Counted from the first letter of the stretch, positions 23,340 to 35,934 are shown. The stretch is DNA of 64,000 nucleotides from Myxocyprinus asiaticus (GCF_019703515.2 NC_059372.1:18085492-18149491), one strand, 5' to 3'. Numbers and translations are program-made. The notes: a model not told the origin generated them from the sequence alone.

Positions 23340-24316
23340 CTTGTGTTGCGTGCCACTACCTGGGACGAAACCGGTTCCACCCGGAGGTTGTAGAACCTTG
23401 CAAAGGTGTTGGGTGTTGCCCAGCCCGCTGCTCTGCAATGTCTGTTAGAGAGGCACCTCTGGCCAGGGCCCAAGAAGCCGCTACACCACGAGTAGAATGG
23501 GCTCGTAGCCCTACCGGGGGCGGCATGTTTTGGGCGAGACATGTCATAGTTATGGCGTCAATGAGCCAGTGGGCGATCCTCTGCTTGGAGACAGCGCTTC
23601 CTTTCCGCTGTGCACCGAAGCAGACAAAGAGCTGCTCAGAGAGTCTAAAGCTCTGCATGCGATCCAAATAGATGCGCAAAGCGCGCACCGGACACAGCAA
23701 CGCCAGGGCTGGGTCTGCCTCCTCCTGGGGCAGCGCTTGCAGGTTCACCACCTGGTCTCTAAAAGGAGTGGTGGGAACCTTGGGCACATAGCCCGGTCGG
23801 GGGTCTCAGGATCACATGAGAATAGCCCGGACCGAACTCCAGGCACGTTTCGCTGACAGAGAACGCTTGCAGGTCACCTACCCTCTTGATGGAAGTGAGC
23901 GCAGTCAGGAGGGCAGTCTTCAAGGAGAGTGCCTTAAGCCCGGCTGACTGCAAAACTCAAAGGGGGCTCTCTGTAGACCCTGAAAAACTACAGAGGTCCG
24001 ATGAGGGAACAAGGCGTGGCCTGGAGGGATTCAGCCTCCTGGCGCCTCTTAGGAACCTGATGATCAGATCATGCTTCCCTAAGGACTCACCGTCGACTGC
24101 GTCATGGTGTGCTGCTATGGCAGCAACGTACACCTTCAAGGTGGAAGGGGACAGCCTCCCTTCCAACCTCTCTTGCAGGAAGGAAAGCACTGATCTGACT
24201 GCGCACCTCTGGGGGTCTTCCTGATGGGAAGAACACCACTTAGCGAACAGACACCACTTAAAGGCATACAGGCGCCTCGTAGAGGGAGCCCTAGCCTGAG
24301 TGAATGTGTCTACCAC
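23340..24316 (-). pseudogene. DIRS tyrosine recombinase, copy B, frameshifted
   Basis: The N-terminal DNA-binding part reads MVDTFTQARAPSTRRLYAFK, then SPSTLKVYVAAIAAHHDAVD in an open frame from 24316 to 23957. The catalytic part is split over two other frames: KTALLTALTSIKRVGDLQAF (the first catalytic Arg), then GLRAHSTRGVAASW (the HxxR pair). Tyrosine recombinases integrate the circular DIRS DNA without target duplication. Compared with copy D there are at least two frame changes (near 23955 and 23790) and a third near the C-terminus that disturbs the GWATPNTFARFY region. Confidence 0.88.
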
Positions 24317-24469
24317 CGCAGGTGGGAGACGGCTTAGGTCTTCCGCGTCCCGTCCAGGGGCCAGACATGGAGATTCCAGAGGTTTGGGCGCGGGTGCCGG
24401 ATGGTGCCCCTTCCCTGAGAAAGAAGGGCCTTTCTCAGGGGAATTTGCCCGGGGGAGCTGTCACGAGGA

Positions 24470-26062
24470 GCGTGAGGTCCGAGCACCACGTCTGGGTGGG
24501 CCAGTAGGGTGCTTACCAGGACGACCTTCTCCTCGTCCTCCCTGACCTTGCACAGGGTCTGTGCGAGCAGGCTCACTGGGGAAAACGCATATTTGCGAAT
24601 GCCAGGGGACCAGCTGTGCCAGCGCGTCTATGCCGAGGAAGGCCTCGGTGAGGGCGTACCAGAGCGGGCAGTGGGAGGATTCTTGGGAGGCGAACAGGTG
24701 CACCTGTGCCTGACTGAATCGACTCCAAATCAGCTGGACCACCTGAAGGTGGAGTCTCCACTCTCCCTTGAGGGTAACCTGTTGTTACGGCGCGTCCGCC
24801 GAAGTGTTGAGGTTGCCCGGGATGTGAGTGGCTTGCAGCGACTTGGTGCTGCTAACTCCGTTGGAGGAGACGGCGGGCGAGTTATGACATACAGCGGGAG
24901 CGCAGACCGCCTTGGCGGTTGACATATGCTACCGCTGCCGTGCTGTCTGTCCGAACTAGCACATGCTTGCCCTGGATCAACGGCCGGAACCTCCGCAGGG
25001 CGAGCAGAATTGCCAGTAACTCGAGGCAGTTGATGTGCCAACGCAGATGCGGACCTGTCTAGAGGCCGGCAGCTGCGTGCCCGTTGCCAACAGCGCCCCA
25101 GCCCATTTTGGAGGCGTCTGTCGTGACCACGACGCGCCTGGAGACCAGTTCTAGCGGAACACCTGCTCGTGGAAACGAGAGGTCGGTCCAAGGGCTGAAA
25201 GACGGTGACAGACTGACGTAATGGCCACGCGGTGTGTCCCGTGGCGCCATGCCCGTCTCGGGACTCGAGCCTGGAGCCAGTGCTGAAGCAGCCTCATATG
25301 CATCAACCCGAGCGGGGTGGCCACCGCCGAGGACGCCATATGCCTCAGGAGCCTCTGAAAATGTTTCAGTGGAACCGCTGTTTTCTGTTTGAACGCCTTC
25401 AAACAGGCCAGCACCGACTGGGCACGCTCGTTCATAAGGTTCGCCGCCAAGGAGACTGAGTCCAACTCCAAACCGAGAAAAGAGATGCTCTGAACCGGGA
25501 GGAGCTTGCTCTTTTCCCAGCTGACCCGAAGCCCTAGTCGGCTGAGGTGTGAGAGCACCAGGTCCCTGTGTGCGCATAACCCGTCTCGAGAGTGAGCTAG
25601 GATTAGCCAGTCATCGAGAGTTGAGAATGCGAATGCCCACCTCCCTTAACGGGGCAAGGGCAGCCTCTGCGATCTTCGTAAAGACGTGAGGAGACAGGGA
25701 CAGGCCGAAAGGGAGGACTTGTACCGATACGCCTGACCCTCGAACGCAAACCGCAGGAAGGGTCTGTGTCGAGGAAGGATCGAAACGTGAAAGTACGTAT
25801 CCTTCGAGTCTACCGCCGCGAACCAATCTTGATGCCGGACGCTCGCTAGAATGCGTCTTTGCGTCAGCATCTTGAACGGGAGTCTGTGTAAGGCCCGGTT
25901 CAGTACTCGCAGGTCCAAGATTGGCCGCAACCCACCGCCTTTTTTCGGTACAATGAAGTAGGGGCTGTAAAACCCCCTCTTCATCTCGGCTGGAGGAACA
26001 GGTTCTATCGCGTCCTTCCGTAGGAGGGTAGCGATCTCCGCGCAAGGTAGCAGCATTTCCAT
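24470..26062 (-). pseudogene. DIRS reverse transcriptase/RNase H, copy B, frameshifted
   Basis: An open segment from 26062 carries FYSPYFIVPKKGGGLRPILD and FKMLTQRRILASVRHQDWFA, then shifts frame after FAFEGQAY. VLPFGLSLSPHVFTKIAEAA follows in another frame. The catalytic YLDDW box is damaged: two bases are missing before the first Asp, so Tyr-Leu is lost. The thumb (HLSRLGLRVSWEKSKLLPVQ) and RNase H (VVTTDASKMGWGAV) follow in further frames. No functional product is possible. Confidence 0.85.
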
Positions 26063-26626
26063 CTTTCACCAAGGTGAAGTGGACACCGCTGGACCTGGGC
26101 GGATGCCCAGCGAAGTGAATCGTGCAGCCGAGTCGGACGGTCCGGACCAGCCCTCGCGACAGACTGGAAAGCGCAAGCCATGCACCCGAGTTCCGCGCAA
26201 GGGGGACCAAAGGGACAACGTCATCGGATGTACCGGCGGGTGGGGCCTCGCGGCGGGGCAGAGCTTGAGGTGCCACACCCCATCGTGGCCGTGCTGAGTC
26301 CGAGGACATCGAAGCACTTACCTGGCTCCTTGTGACCACCCCCGGAACAGCCTGGGACGGGGGAGGAAGAGGCCTGTCCTCATGACCCGTGGAGACTGTC
26401 ACATCGGGGGCGGATTTGTGCCACAGCTGGGCGCTCAGGGCGGGAGACCGCCGCTGGAGCGCCAACCTGCCAAATGGAGTGGTGGACGGTGGTCGTGATG
26501 CCAGCCGTACACACCGAATATGTGACCCAGGGAACAAGGAAACCACTCTTGCGGAGCTCTTGAGTACTGCAGCCACTTGGGCATGCAGTGCAATTAAATG
26601 CAAAAGGTAACAAAAAGAAGATCTGC

Positions 26627-28130
26627 TTACCAGCTCCAGAGCAGCGGGTTTCGTTGTCCCTGGGTCGCCCGTCTCAGGGGCGCTTCGAAGACCTCCATGG
26701 GTTCTTCGGTGCCGGCTGTGAGACGGGTGGCGTCGGCTTCCTGCGGTGGGCTCCACGCCGGGGCCGGGCCGGAGGGGCGGGCTGCGGCGGAGCCGGTGCA
26801 GTCACCGCAGGGGGACGCCTTCGGCGATGAGTAGATGGGGGGATCTTGAGCCACGCCGGGGCAGGACAAGCCGGCTAGCATCCATCTACTGCTCTACCAT
26901 CGAGAACTGCTGGGCAAAGTCCTCGACAGTGTCGCCGAATAGGCCCGCCTGGAAAATGGGGGCAGCAAGGAATCGTGTCCTGTCGGCCTCACCCATCTCG
27001 ACCAGGTTGAGCCAAAGGTGGTGCTCCTGGACCACTAGTGTGGCCATCGTCCGCCCGGGAGACCGCGCCGTGACCTCCGTCGCTCGGAGAGCGAGGTCGG
27101 TCGTCGAGCGCAGTTCCTGCATCAATCCCGGGGCGGAACTACCCTCGTGCAGTTCCTTTAGCGCCTTGGCAGACTTGCAGGAGAGCCATGGCGTGCAGGG
27201 CGGAGGCGGCTTGTCCAGCAGCGCCGTAGGCTTTGACCGTCAGAGACGACGTAAACCTACAGGCCTTGGACGGGGGCTTTGGGCACCCACGCCAGGTGGC
27301 GGCGCTCTGCGGGCATAGGTGCACCGCGAGCGCCTTTATCCACCGGGGGATTGCCGAATAACCCTTGGCCGCCCCACCATCGAGGGTAGTGAGAGCGGGA
27401 AAGCTGAAAAGATCGGGACCGGGCAGTAAAAGGTGCCTCCCGCGATCTTGTCAGCTCTTCATGCACTTCCGGGAAGAAAGGAACGGGGCGGGGCGTGGCT
27501 TTGAGCGGCGCCGCGAGCCCAGGAACCAATCACAGAGCCGCGAGGGTTCAGGGAAGAGCGGTGAAATCCACTCTAACCGACGCTCGCGGCTGTCCGGGAA
27601 AGCATGTCGTCATCTCCGCGTCAGCCTGTGACTGGGCGATCGACCCCGAAGGGAGGAGCCCAGCCGAGGCTTCCGACTGGACGAGCCCGCTCTCCGATGC
27701 TGCGCTCGAGAGCTCATCACTTTCGCGGGCTCCGAATAAGAGGTCGATCTCGCCGTGAGACGAGCCGGCGGACTCACCCGGAAGCCCGATCGGGGCAGAC
27801 GAGCGTGCTGGGGAATGGGAGTTCCGCGGGGGGATACACGGCGGAGGCGGTCCCATTGGGGTCCCCAAATCGCCCCCAGTGCTAGCCGCGCTGGCCTCAA
27901 ACCCGTGGGTAAAAGGACCGAGGCGGGAGCCTCTGGGGTGGCTCGCTTCCTTACGAAGGCGAGCCGTGACCGCAACGTTGCCATGGACACATTCTCGCAA
28001 TGAGAATGTGACCATCCACGAACGCTGTCTCCGCGTGAGCAGTGCTCAGACACGAAAGACAGTGATCGTGACCGTTAGAAGGCGAGCGATAACGAGCACA
28101 ACCAGGAATAACACACAATCGGAAAAGCGT
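26627..28130 (-). pseudogene. DIRS gag-like ORF, copy B
   Basis: Collinear with copy D, but the codon that is ATG there (before PFRLCVIPGC) is ACG here (28128-28130), so the start is lost. Open pieces at 27548-28015 (GARESDELSSAASESGLVQS), 27139-27529 and 26886-27125 (VVQEHHLWLNLVEMGEADRT) lie in different frames. GC-rich, Pro/Ser-rich and disordered in character. Confidence 0.78.
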
Positions 28131-28399
28131 CTTTAAAAAGACGTTCCGTGTGTGCGCTCTTTTAGAGAAATATATACTCTTTTAGAGGGGAAAAATGCTC
28201 TTTCAGAAAATATACTCTCTAGTTTTTCTGCCGAAGCGCCCAGGGGCATTCTCTGCAGTGCACCAGTGCAGAGGAGGGAGAAGCCGCTGAAATGCGCCGT
28301 CAGATCCAGCAGAGGTGAATGAACAGTAGTATTCAGCTCAATGAGCATGACCGTTCGGCTCCGAAGAGAAAATCTGAATGAGTGGTTGCATACCAGCTC

Positions 28400-28466
28400 C
28401 TTTTATACCCGTATGTTCGGGGGAGTGGCATGCAAATACCACTCGCCAATTTTCATTGGCCTTTTA
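28400..28466 (-). promoter_or_regulatory. Promoter module in the left terminal repeat of DIRS B
   Basis: The minus strand holds the inverted CCAAT pair, octamer ATTTGCAT and TATAAAAG (28400-28407), upstream of the gag-like ORF and in sense orientation. Confidence 0.65.
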
Positions 28467-28554
28467 TCAAAGACCAGAGGTGTCTCGGGCTCCCAAGAGT
28501 GACACCTAGTGTCACTACATCGACACCAGCGTCGAGTGAGTGACAGATAGGGAA

Positions 28555-29130
28555 CATTTGTTTTGTGATGTATTTAATCTGATGTTTAAACTGAAAAGTA
28601 ATAGCAGTCTTGGCCACCCACTAAGACTAAGCAATCTACAACTACTATTGTTACATTTCAGGCTTTGACATTTAGAGTTAAGTCATCTTTGCTATTTAGA
28701 GTCAAGTCTTAAGAGAGTTTACATTTCCCAGTATTTATCCAGTTTGCACTCCTGATGAGATTTTTGATCAAATCAGGCTAATGAAAACACAAATTTACAC
28801 TAACAGTAATACAAACGTAGAATTTTGTTTGAAAGAGTAAACCTTGATAATAACACCTTGAAAACCATATCACAATTTTAAAGCTGCATTCACTCAATAG
28901 AATGCTAATGTTTATGCTATAAGTATGTTTCATAGCACTGAATATACAATTTCACACCCTTGACACTGAACTTACAGTGTTCGTTCTTTAACCTTCTGAA
29001 GTTAAGAGATTCCCTCAGGTGTTCTATTTTATCTCATCAAGGTCATTGACCTTAAATCCAAAAAGAAAATAAATTTGCCCTCAAACTCACCATTAACAAT
29101 GTGATGTTTTACTAAGAGTTCATGCACATT
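28555..29130. other. Spacer between inverted DIRS copies B and C
   Basis: AT-rich and non-coding. With the MITE arm to its right it separates the facing left ends of B and C by about 757 bp. Confidence 0.6.
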
Positions 29131-29311
29131 AAAGGGATAGCTTTGCTAAAATAAAATGAATAAAAATGATTTTACCATTTACTCACCCTCATCATGTTAT
29201 TCCAAACCTGTATGACCTCTTTCCATGGAACACCAAAGGAGAAGTTTAGCAGAATGTCAAAAAGCTTCTCTCATCCACACCATCAAGTGGATGGGGACCA
29301 GGGACTGTTAA
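29131..29311. mobile_element. Left part of a palindromic MITE interrupted by DIRS C
   Basis: Begins AAAGGGATAGCTTTGCTAAA and contains TTTACTCACCCTCATCATGT and CCAAACCTGTATGACCTC, the typical arm of the fish TTAAAGGGATAG family. The family sequence resumes after DIRS C at about 34289-34400 (AAAGTTGTCCATATGACATA, GATAGCTTTGTGTGAGGAAT). C therefore inserted into this MITE without obvious loss of flank. Confidence 0.65.
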
Positions 29312-29406
29312 GTTCCCTATCTGTCACTCACTCGACGTTGTGTTGATGTAGTGACACTAGGGGTCACTCTTGGGAGCCCGAGACACCTCTGGTCTTTGAT
29401 AAAAGG

Positions 29407-29466
29407 CCAATGAAAATTGGCGAGTGGTATTTGCATGCCACTCTCCCGGACATACGGGTATAAAAG
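29407..29466 (+). promoter_or_regulatory. Promoter module in the left terminal repeat of DIRS C
   Basis: CCAAT (29407-29411) and ATTGG (29416-29420) as an inverted pair, octamer ATTTGCAT (29429-29436) and TATAAAAG (29459-29466). The ATG-equivalent of the gag-like ORF lies about 240 bp downstream. Confidence 0.7.
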
Positions 29467-29703
29467 GAGCTGGTATGCAACCACTCATTCAGATTTTCTC
29501 TTCGGAGCCGAACGGTCATGCTCACTGAGCTGAATTCCCATGACTGTTCATTCACCTCTGGTGGATCTGACGGCGCATTTCAGCGGCTTCTCCCCCCTCT
29601 GCACTGGTGCAATGCAGAGAACGCCCCTGGGCGCTTCAGCAGAAATAAAAGAGTATATTTCTCTAAAAGAGTATATTTCTCTAAAAGACGCGTCTTTTTA
29701 AAG

Positions 29704-31164
29704 ATGCTTTTCCGATTGTGTGTTATTCCTGGTTGCGCACGTTATCTCTCGCCTTCTAACGGTCACGATCACTGTCTTTCGTGTCTGGGCACTGCTCACG
29801 TGGAGACAGCGTTTGTGGATGGTCATGTTCTCATTGCTAGGACATGTCCATGGCAACGATGCGGTCGCAGCTCGCCTTCGTAAGAAAGCAAACTACCCCA
29901 GAGGCTTCCCGCCTCGGTCCTTTTACCCACGGGTATGAGGCCAGTGCGGCTAGCACTGGGGCTGATTTGGGGACCTCAATGGGACCGCTTCCGCTGGGTA
30001 TCCCCCCGCGGACCTCCCATTCCCCAACACGCTCGTCTGCCCCGATCGGGCTTCCGGATGAGTCCACCAGCTCGTCTCACGGCGAGTTCGACCTCTTATT
30101 CGGCTCGTCCAGTCAGATGCAGAAGCCTCAGCTGGGCTCCTCCCTTCAGGGACGATTGCCCAGTCACAGGCTGATGCAGAGATGATGACATGCTTTCCCG
30201 GGCAGCCACGAGCGTCGGCTAGAGTGGAACCCTCTACTCTTCCCTGAACCCTCGCGGCTCGATGATTGGTTCCTGGGCTTGCGGCGCCACTCAAAGCTAC
30301 GCCCCGCCCCCGGTCCTTTCTTCCCGGAAGTGAATGAAGAGCTGACAAGGTCGTGGGAGGCACTTTTTACTGTCCGGTCCCGATCTTTTCAGCTTCCCCG
30401 CCCTCACTACCCTCGATGATGGGGTGGCCAAGGGCTATTCGGCAAACCCTCGGTGGATAAAGGCGCTCGCGGTACACCTATGCTCGCAAAGCGCCGCCAC
30501 CTGGCGTGGGTGCCCAAAGCCCCCGTCCAAGGCCTGTAGGTTTACGTTGTCTCTGACGGCCAATGCCTACGGTACCGCTGGACAAGCCGCCTCCACCCTG
30601 CACGCCATGGCTCTCCTGCAAGTCCACCAATGCGCTAAAGGAATTGCATGAATGTAGTTCCGCCTCGGGATTGATGCAGGAACTGCGCTCGGCGACCGAC
30701 CTCGCTCTCTGAGCGACGGAGGTCACGGCCTGGTGTCTCGGGCGGACGATGTCCACATTAGTGGTCCAGGAGCGCCACCTTTGGCTCAACCTGGTCGAGA
30801 TGGGTGAGGCCGACAGGACACGATTCCTTGCTGCCTCCATCTCCCAGGCTGGCCTATTCAGCGACACCGTCAAGGATTTGCCCAGCAGTTCTCGACGGTG
30901 GAGCAGAAGACGGATGCTGGCTGGCATATCCTGCCCCGGCATGGCTCAAGATCCCGCACCCCATCTACTCATCACCAAGGGCGTCCCCCTGCAGTGACTG
31001 CACCGGCTCCACTGCAGCCCGCCCCTCCGGCCCGGCCCTGGCGTGGAGCCAACCGCTGGAAGCAGACGCCACCCGTCTCACGGCCGCCCAGAACCCGTGA
31101 AAGGCTTCAAAGCGCCCTTGAGATGGGCGACCCAGGGACGACGAAACCCGCTGCTCTGGAGCTG
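29704..31164 (+). pseudogene. DIRS gag-like ORF, copy C
   Basis: ATG at 29704 starts MLFRLCVIPGCARYLSPSNG (the Cys/His cluster also seen in copy D), but the frame shifts repeatedly after about 60 codons. Later family segments appear in other frames: YSANPRWIKALAVHLC near 30435 and VVQERHLWLNLVEMGEADRT near 30761-30820. Confidence 0.78.
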
Positions 31165-31699
31165 GTAAGCAGACCTCTCCATCTTTTTGTTACCTTTTGT
31201 ATTTAATTGCGCTGCATGCCCAAGTGGCTGCAGTACTCAAGAGTTCAGCAAGAGTGGTTTCCTTGTTCCCTGGGTCACGTATCCGGTGTGCACGGCCATC
31301 ATCACGACCACCGTTCACCACTCTATTTGGCAGGTTTGGCGCTCCAGCAGCGGTCTCCCGCCCCTGAGTGCCCAGCTGTGGCACAAATTCGCCACCGATG
31401 TGACAGTCTCCACGGGTCACGAGGACAGGCCTCTACCTCCCCCATCCCAGGCTGTTCCGGGTGTGGTCACAAGGAGCCAGGTAAGTGCTTCGATGTCCTT
31501 AGACTCAACACGGCCATGACATGGTGTGGCACCTCGAGCTCCGCCCGCTGCGAGGCCCCACCTGCCGGTATGTCCGACGACATTGTCCCTTTGGTCCCCC
31601 TTGTGTGGAACTTAGATGCGTGGCTTGCGCTTTCCAATCCGTCGTGATGGCTGGTCCGGACCGTCTGACTCGGCTATGCGATTCAGTTTGCCGGGCGTC

Positions 31700-33330
31700 C
31701 ACCCAGGTTCAGCAGTGTCCACTTCTCCTTGGTGAAGAACGAAAATGCTGCTACCTTGTGCGGAGATCGCTACCCTCCTATGGAAGGGCGCGGTAGAACC
31801 TGTCCCTCCAGTCAAGATGAAGAAGGGGTTTTACAGCCCTACTTCATCGTACCGAAAAAAGGCAGTGGGTTGCGGCCAATCTTGGACCTGTGAGTACTGA
31901 ACTGGGCTTTACACAGACTCCTGTTCAAGATGCGGATGCAAAAACGCATTCTGGCGAGCATCCGGCATCAAGATTGGTTTGCGGCGGTAGACCTGAAGGA
32001 CGCGTACTTCCACGTCTCAATCCTTCCTTGACACAGACCCTTCCTGCGGTTTGCATTCGAGGGTCAGGCATATCAGTACAAGGTCTTCCCTTTTGGTCTG
32101 TCCCTGTCTCCTCGCATCTTCACGAAGGTCGCAGAGGCAGCCCTTGCCCCACTAAGGGAGGTGGGCATTCGCATTCTCAACTATCTCGATGACTGGCTAA
32201 TCCTAGCTCACTCTCGAGACATGTTGTATGCACACAGGGACTTGGTGCTCTCACACCTCAGCCGACTAGGGCTTCGGGTCAACTGGGAAAAGAGCAAGCT
32301 CCTCCCGGTTCAGAGCATCTCTTTTCCCGGTTTGGAGTTGGACTCGGTCTCTTTGACAGTGCGCCTCACGAACGAGCATGCCCAGTTGTTGGTCTGTTTG
32401 AAGGCGTTCAAACAGAAAACAGCGGTTCCACTGAAATTCTTTCAGAGGCTCTTGGGGCATATGGCAACCTCAGCGGTGGCCACCCCACTCGGGTTGACGC
32501 ATATGAGACCGCTTCAGAACTGGCTTCAAACTCGAGTCCCGAGATGGGCATGGTGCCGCGGGACACATCGCATGGTCATCACGCTGGTCTGTCACCATCT
32601 TTTCAGCCCTTGGACCGATTTCTCGTTTCTACGGGCAGGTGTTCCCCTAGAACTGGTCTCCAGGTGCGTCGTGGGCACGACGGACGCCTCCAAAATGGGC
32701 TGTGGTGCTGTTTGCAATGGGCACGCAGCCGCCGGCTTATGGACGGGCCCGTGACTGCATTGGCACATCAACTGCCTCGAGTTGTTGGCAATTCTGCTCG
32801 CCCTGCGGAGGTTTCGGGCGTTGATCCAGGGCAAGCACGTGTTAGTTCAGACAGACAACACGGCAACGGTAGCATATATCAACCGCCAAGGCAATCTGCG
32901 CTCTCGTTGTATGTCACAACTCGCCTGCCGTCTCCTCCTCTGGAGTCAGCAGCACTTCAAGTCGCTGCGAGCCATTCACATCCCGGGCAACCTTAACACT
33001 ACAGCGGATGCGCTGTCACGGCAGGTTACCCTCAGGGGAGAGTGGAGACTCCACCCTCAGGTGGTCCAGCTGATTTGGAGTCGATTCGGACAGGCACCTG
33101 GTGCACCTGTTCGCCTCCCAAGAATCCTCCCCACTGCCCACTCTGGTACGCCGTGACCGTGGCCCCCCTCGGCATAAACGCACCAGCACACAGCTGGCCC
33201 CCTGTCATGCGCAAATATGTGTTTTCCCCCAGTGAGCCTACTTGCACAGACCCTGTGCAAGGTCAGGGAGGACGAGGAGCAGGTCGTCCTGATAGCACCC
33301 TACTGGCCCGCCCTCGCTGCTGGCCCAGTA
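31700..33330 (+). pseudogene. DIRS reverse transcriptase and RNase H, copy C
   Basis: The fingers region has a one-base deletion near 31840 and stops (31891, 32029). From about 32030 a long frame reads YQYKVFPFGLSLSPRIFTKV, catalytic NYLDDWLILAH, the thumb, and RNase H with all four acidic positions visible: TTDASKMG (D), LELLAIL (E), VQTDNTATVAYI (D) and NTTADALSR (D). One in-frame TGA (about 32752-32754) divides it. It then truncates at the recombinase deletion. This is the best-preserved reverse transcriptase/RNase H in the window. Confidence 0.88.
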
Positions 33331-33905
33331 CACGTGCTAACTAAGAGTCCTGTTCTGGGGTAGGTGCTCCGCATGTGGTGGTTCCCTGTAAGGCTAACCC
33401 CATGCGATGTATATCTTCCGCTAGTTCGTTTCCCTGTTGGCAAACTGCATCTTCCTTGGGCAGAGCCCCTCTGCCTCAGTCTCCATGTTTGTAGTAACTC
33501 CTCCCTGTTGGGTAGGATCTACCTTGAAGACTCTCCACATGGTCAGAAAGACCATGTGACGTATTTTTCCACTTAAATATCCCCCCCCTCTTTGGACGAG
33601 GTGTGGTCTCCGCGGTGTCTTCCCCTTGGGAGGGACACCCCCCGACTAGACCTGGCGGCCCAGTTGGATAATCCCCCTTCTTTTTTAGGGAGTGGAAAAA
33701 AAGAAGGGGAAAAGAGGCCATGACTGGGTTAGCCTGTCTCTATCTTTTGGGTAGTCGACTTGTCCCCAAAGGGCCGTTCAACACTCATAACTATGTTGGG
33801 GGAGGTTACGTGTCCTGGTGTGCTGGCTATGAGGCACACAGTAGTCTGCCCACCACACACCGCCAGTTCACGTAACAGTTCAGCCAATTGTGGCATTTCG
33901 TATAG

Positions 33906-34020
33906 GGACCCCTTGTGTCACTACAACGACACAACGTTGAGTGAGTGACAGATAGGGAACTTCATGGATACTTGTGTAACCTCCGTTCCTTGATGGAGGG
34001 AACGAGACGTTGTGTCCCTC
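33906..34020. repeat. DIRS internal complementary region, copy C
   Basis: The complement of the left terminus (to GGGAAC near 33960) abuts the complement of the right terminus (33961-34018), as in copies A, B and D. Confidence 0.85.
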
Positions 34021-34109
34021 CTGCCACAACACTGAACTACCCGCTGAAATGGCTGGACCTTATATCGGCTCCTCAGCATAAAACCTGAATAGTGGTTGCA
34101 TACCAGCTC

Positions 34110-34172
34110 CTTTTATACCCGTATGTCTGGGGGAGTGGCATGCAAATACCACTCGCCAATTTTCATTGGCCT
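34110..34172 (-). promoter_or_regulatory. Promoter module in the right terminal repeat of DIRS C
   Basis: TATAAAAG (34110-34117), octamer and inverted CCAAT pair on the minus strand, pointing inward against the coding direction. Confidence 0.6.
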
Positions 34173-34288
34173 TTTATCAAAGACCAGAGGTGTCTCGGGC
34201 TCCCAAGAGTGACCCCTAGTGTCACTACATCGACACAACGTCTCGTTCCCTCCATCAGGGAACAGAGGTTACACAAGTAACCATGACG

Positions 34289-35537
34289 TTTTTAAAAATG
34301 ACCAAAAAAAAATGTATGCATCATTAAAGTTGTCCATATGACATACCACATTTCAAGTCTTCTGCTGCCATTTGATAGCTTTGTGTGAGGAATATACTGA
34401 TATTTAAGTTTTTATTCATTGAAAATCTTGATTGATTGTCATAGTCACTATTAATGGTCATTGTATGGAAAAGCTTGGACATTAGATCATTAGAGAATGA
34501 TTAAATGATTCACTCATAACATAACAGTTTTGTCGCCACCTACAGGGGGCAGAATTGGTCACTGAACGAATCACTGAACAAATCATATTTTTGTGCTCTG
34601 TATTTAGTGTTTAAAATGCTCAACTGGTGTTTAGACATACAATAGCCTTGTCAGACATCATTAAAGCTTCTCAATTGCTGAAATTGGAATCTACCTGACC
34701 TTGAAATTGTAAGAGACTGAAATTAAACAAACTATCCACAGTCAAGAGATGGTGGCCTAGTTCAGTTGTTCTACCTGTGTCTTGAGTGTGATGAATTTAT
34801 TACGGGTTAGCTAAAGATGGAGCATTTCTGGCTTTGCTCCACAAGTGGCCAGTCTGTGATTGAGATATTTAAAGCACAAGTCTCACAGGTCAATTCTGCG
34901 CTTAAACAAGACAGTCAATATTGTGTTTAGTGGCCTTCTCTCTATCCACAGTCCATTCTCAGTAATTACACCACAGTGCAAGAGAGACAGAGTCGGGATA
35001 TGACAGAGTCATTGCACAGCTAATGAGCTGCTGCTACAACAACCACTCTGCTTGTTAGCAGACCATCTGTGAGACAGACTTAAACAAGCATGATGTCAAA
35101 GGAGAGCTTTTAGCAAATGGTGCTTTACTTTTATTTCCCCTAATGCTGAGTCTAGCATGAATCTGTATCAGTTCCCTTAATAAACATACTTAGTCAAGCC
35201 ATAATTATGCTAATTCTGGAGCTAGAAAACAGTGTGGTTTGGAATAGCATGTCAATTATTAATAAATAATATTCAGAATTTTAAATACCAGAGGACCTCT
35301 CAAAGACAGTGTCACAGTAATGTAAGGCACGCTGCACCATTGAACAGTAAATATGGTAATTATTGAGATTTCTGATTCAGTTTACTTGGATAACAAATTG
35401 TAATGGTGGTTTAACATTTATAGAGCTATTTGCACACATCTGCTATATCACCAGTTCCTTGTATTTTCTACTGTACTCTGTAAAAAAGCTTTGTTGAATA
35501 ACCTAAAATGTCCAGTAGTTTATTAGATATTCAGTAG

Positions 35538-35539
<2 letters not shown>
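34289..35539. other. Remainder of the interrupted MITE, then AT-rich sequence
   Basis: 34289-34480 is the MITE remainder described with its left part. Beyond it no feature is recognised. Confidence 0.5.

Positions 35540-35571
<32 letters not shown>
35540..35571. repeat. (TG)n microsatellite
   Basis: About 15 TG units. Confidence 0.95.
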
Positions 35572-35573
<2 letters not shown>

Positions 35574-35597
35574 CTAAATACATTATGTTTACAACAT

Positions 35598-35934
35598 ATA
35601 GGAATATTCCAGGTACAATACAAGTTCAGCTCAATCGACAGCATTTGTGCCATAAAGCTGATTATTAAAAAAAAAAAAAAAAAAAAAAAGAGCAAAAATT
35701 TAAGTTACAGTGAGGCACTTACTGTATAATGGATGTGAATGGGGCCAATTTTTGGAGTGTTTAAAGGCAAAAATGTGAAGCTTATCATTTTATAAAAGCA
35801 CTTACATTAATTCTTCTGTTAAAACTTGTGTATTATTTGAGCTGTAAAGTGTTTTAGGGTTTGTTGACATTACATCGTCAAGGCAACAAAGTTGTAAAAT
35901 TGGCTATAACTTTATACAGAAAAGATATAAGTGA
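35598..35934. mobile_element. MITE with AGGAATATTCC end, cut by DIRS D
   Basis: Starts AGGAATATTCCAGGTACAAT, with CAGTGAGGCACTTACTGTAT and GTGAATGGGGCCAATTTTTG inside and a long A run at 35668-35690. A second copy lies at 61028-61260. The complementary second half expected for this palindromic family is missing to the right of DIRS D. Confidence 0.65.

Larger units (their letters stand above)
22203..28554 (-). mobile_element. DIRS retrotransposon copy B, structurally complete, coding frames broken
   Basis: The longest copy, about 6.35 kb. Read on the minus strand it has a left terminal repeat (28554 back to about 28360), gag-like ORF, reverse transcriptase, RNase H, tyrosine recombinase, 3' region, internal complementary region (22478-22600) and right terminal repeat (down to 22203). 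All domains are present in the DIRS order, but each frame carries indels or stops. It shares the terminal sequences with copies A, C and D. Confidence 0.92.
29312..34288 (+). mobile_element. DIRS retrotransposon copy C, recombinase deleted
   Basis: About 5 kb with both terminal repeats (GTTCCCTATCTGTCACTCAC at the left; ...GTAACCATGACG at the right), gag-like ORF, reverse transcriptase, RNase H and internal complementary region (33906-34020). At about 33320 the RNase H tail is joined directly to the 3' non-coding region within a shared GGCCCAGTACA-type word, removing the whole tyrosine recombinase gene. Confidence 0.9.
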
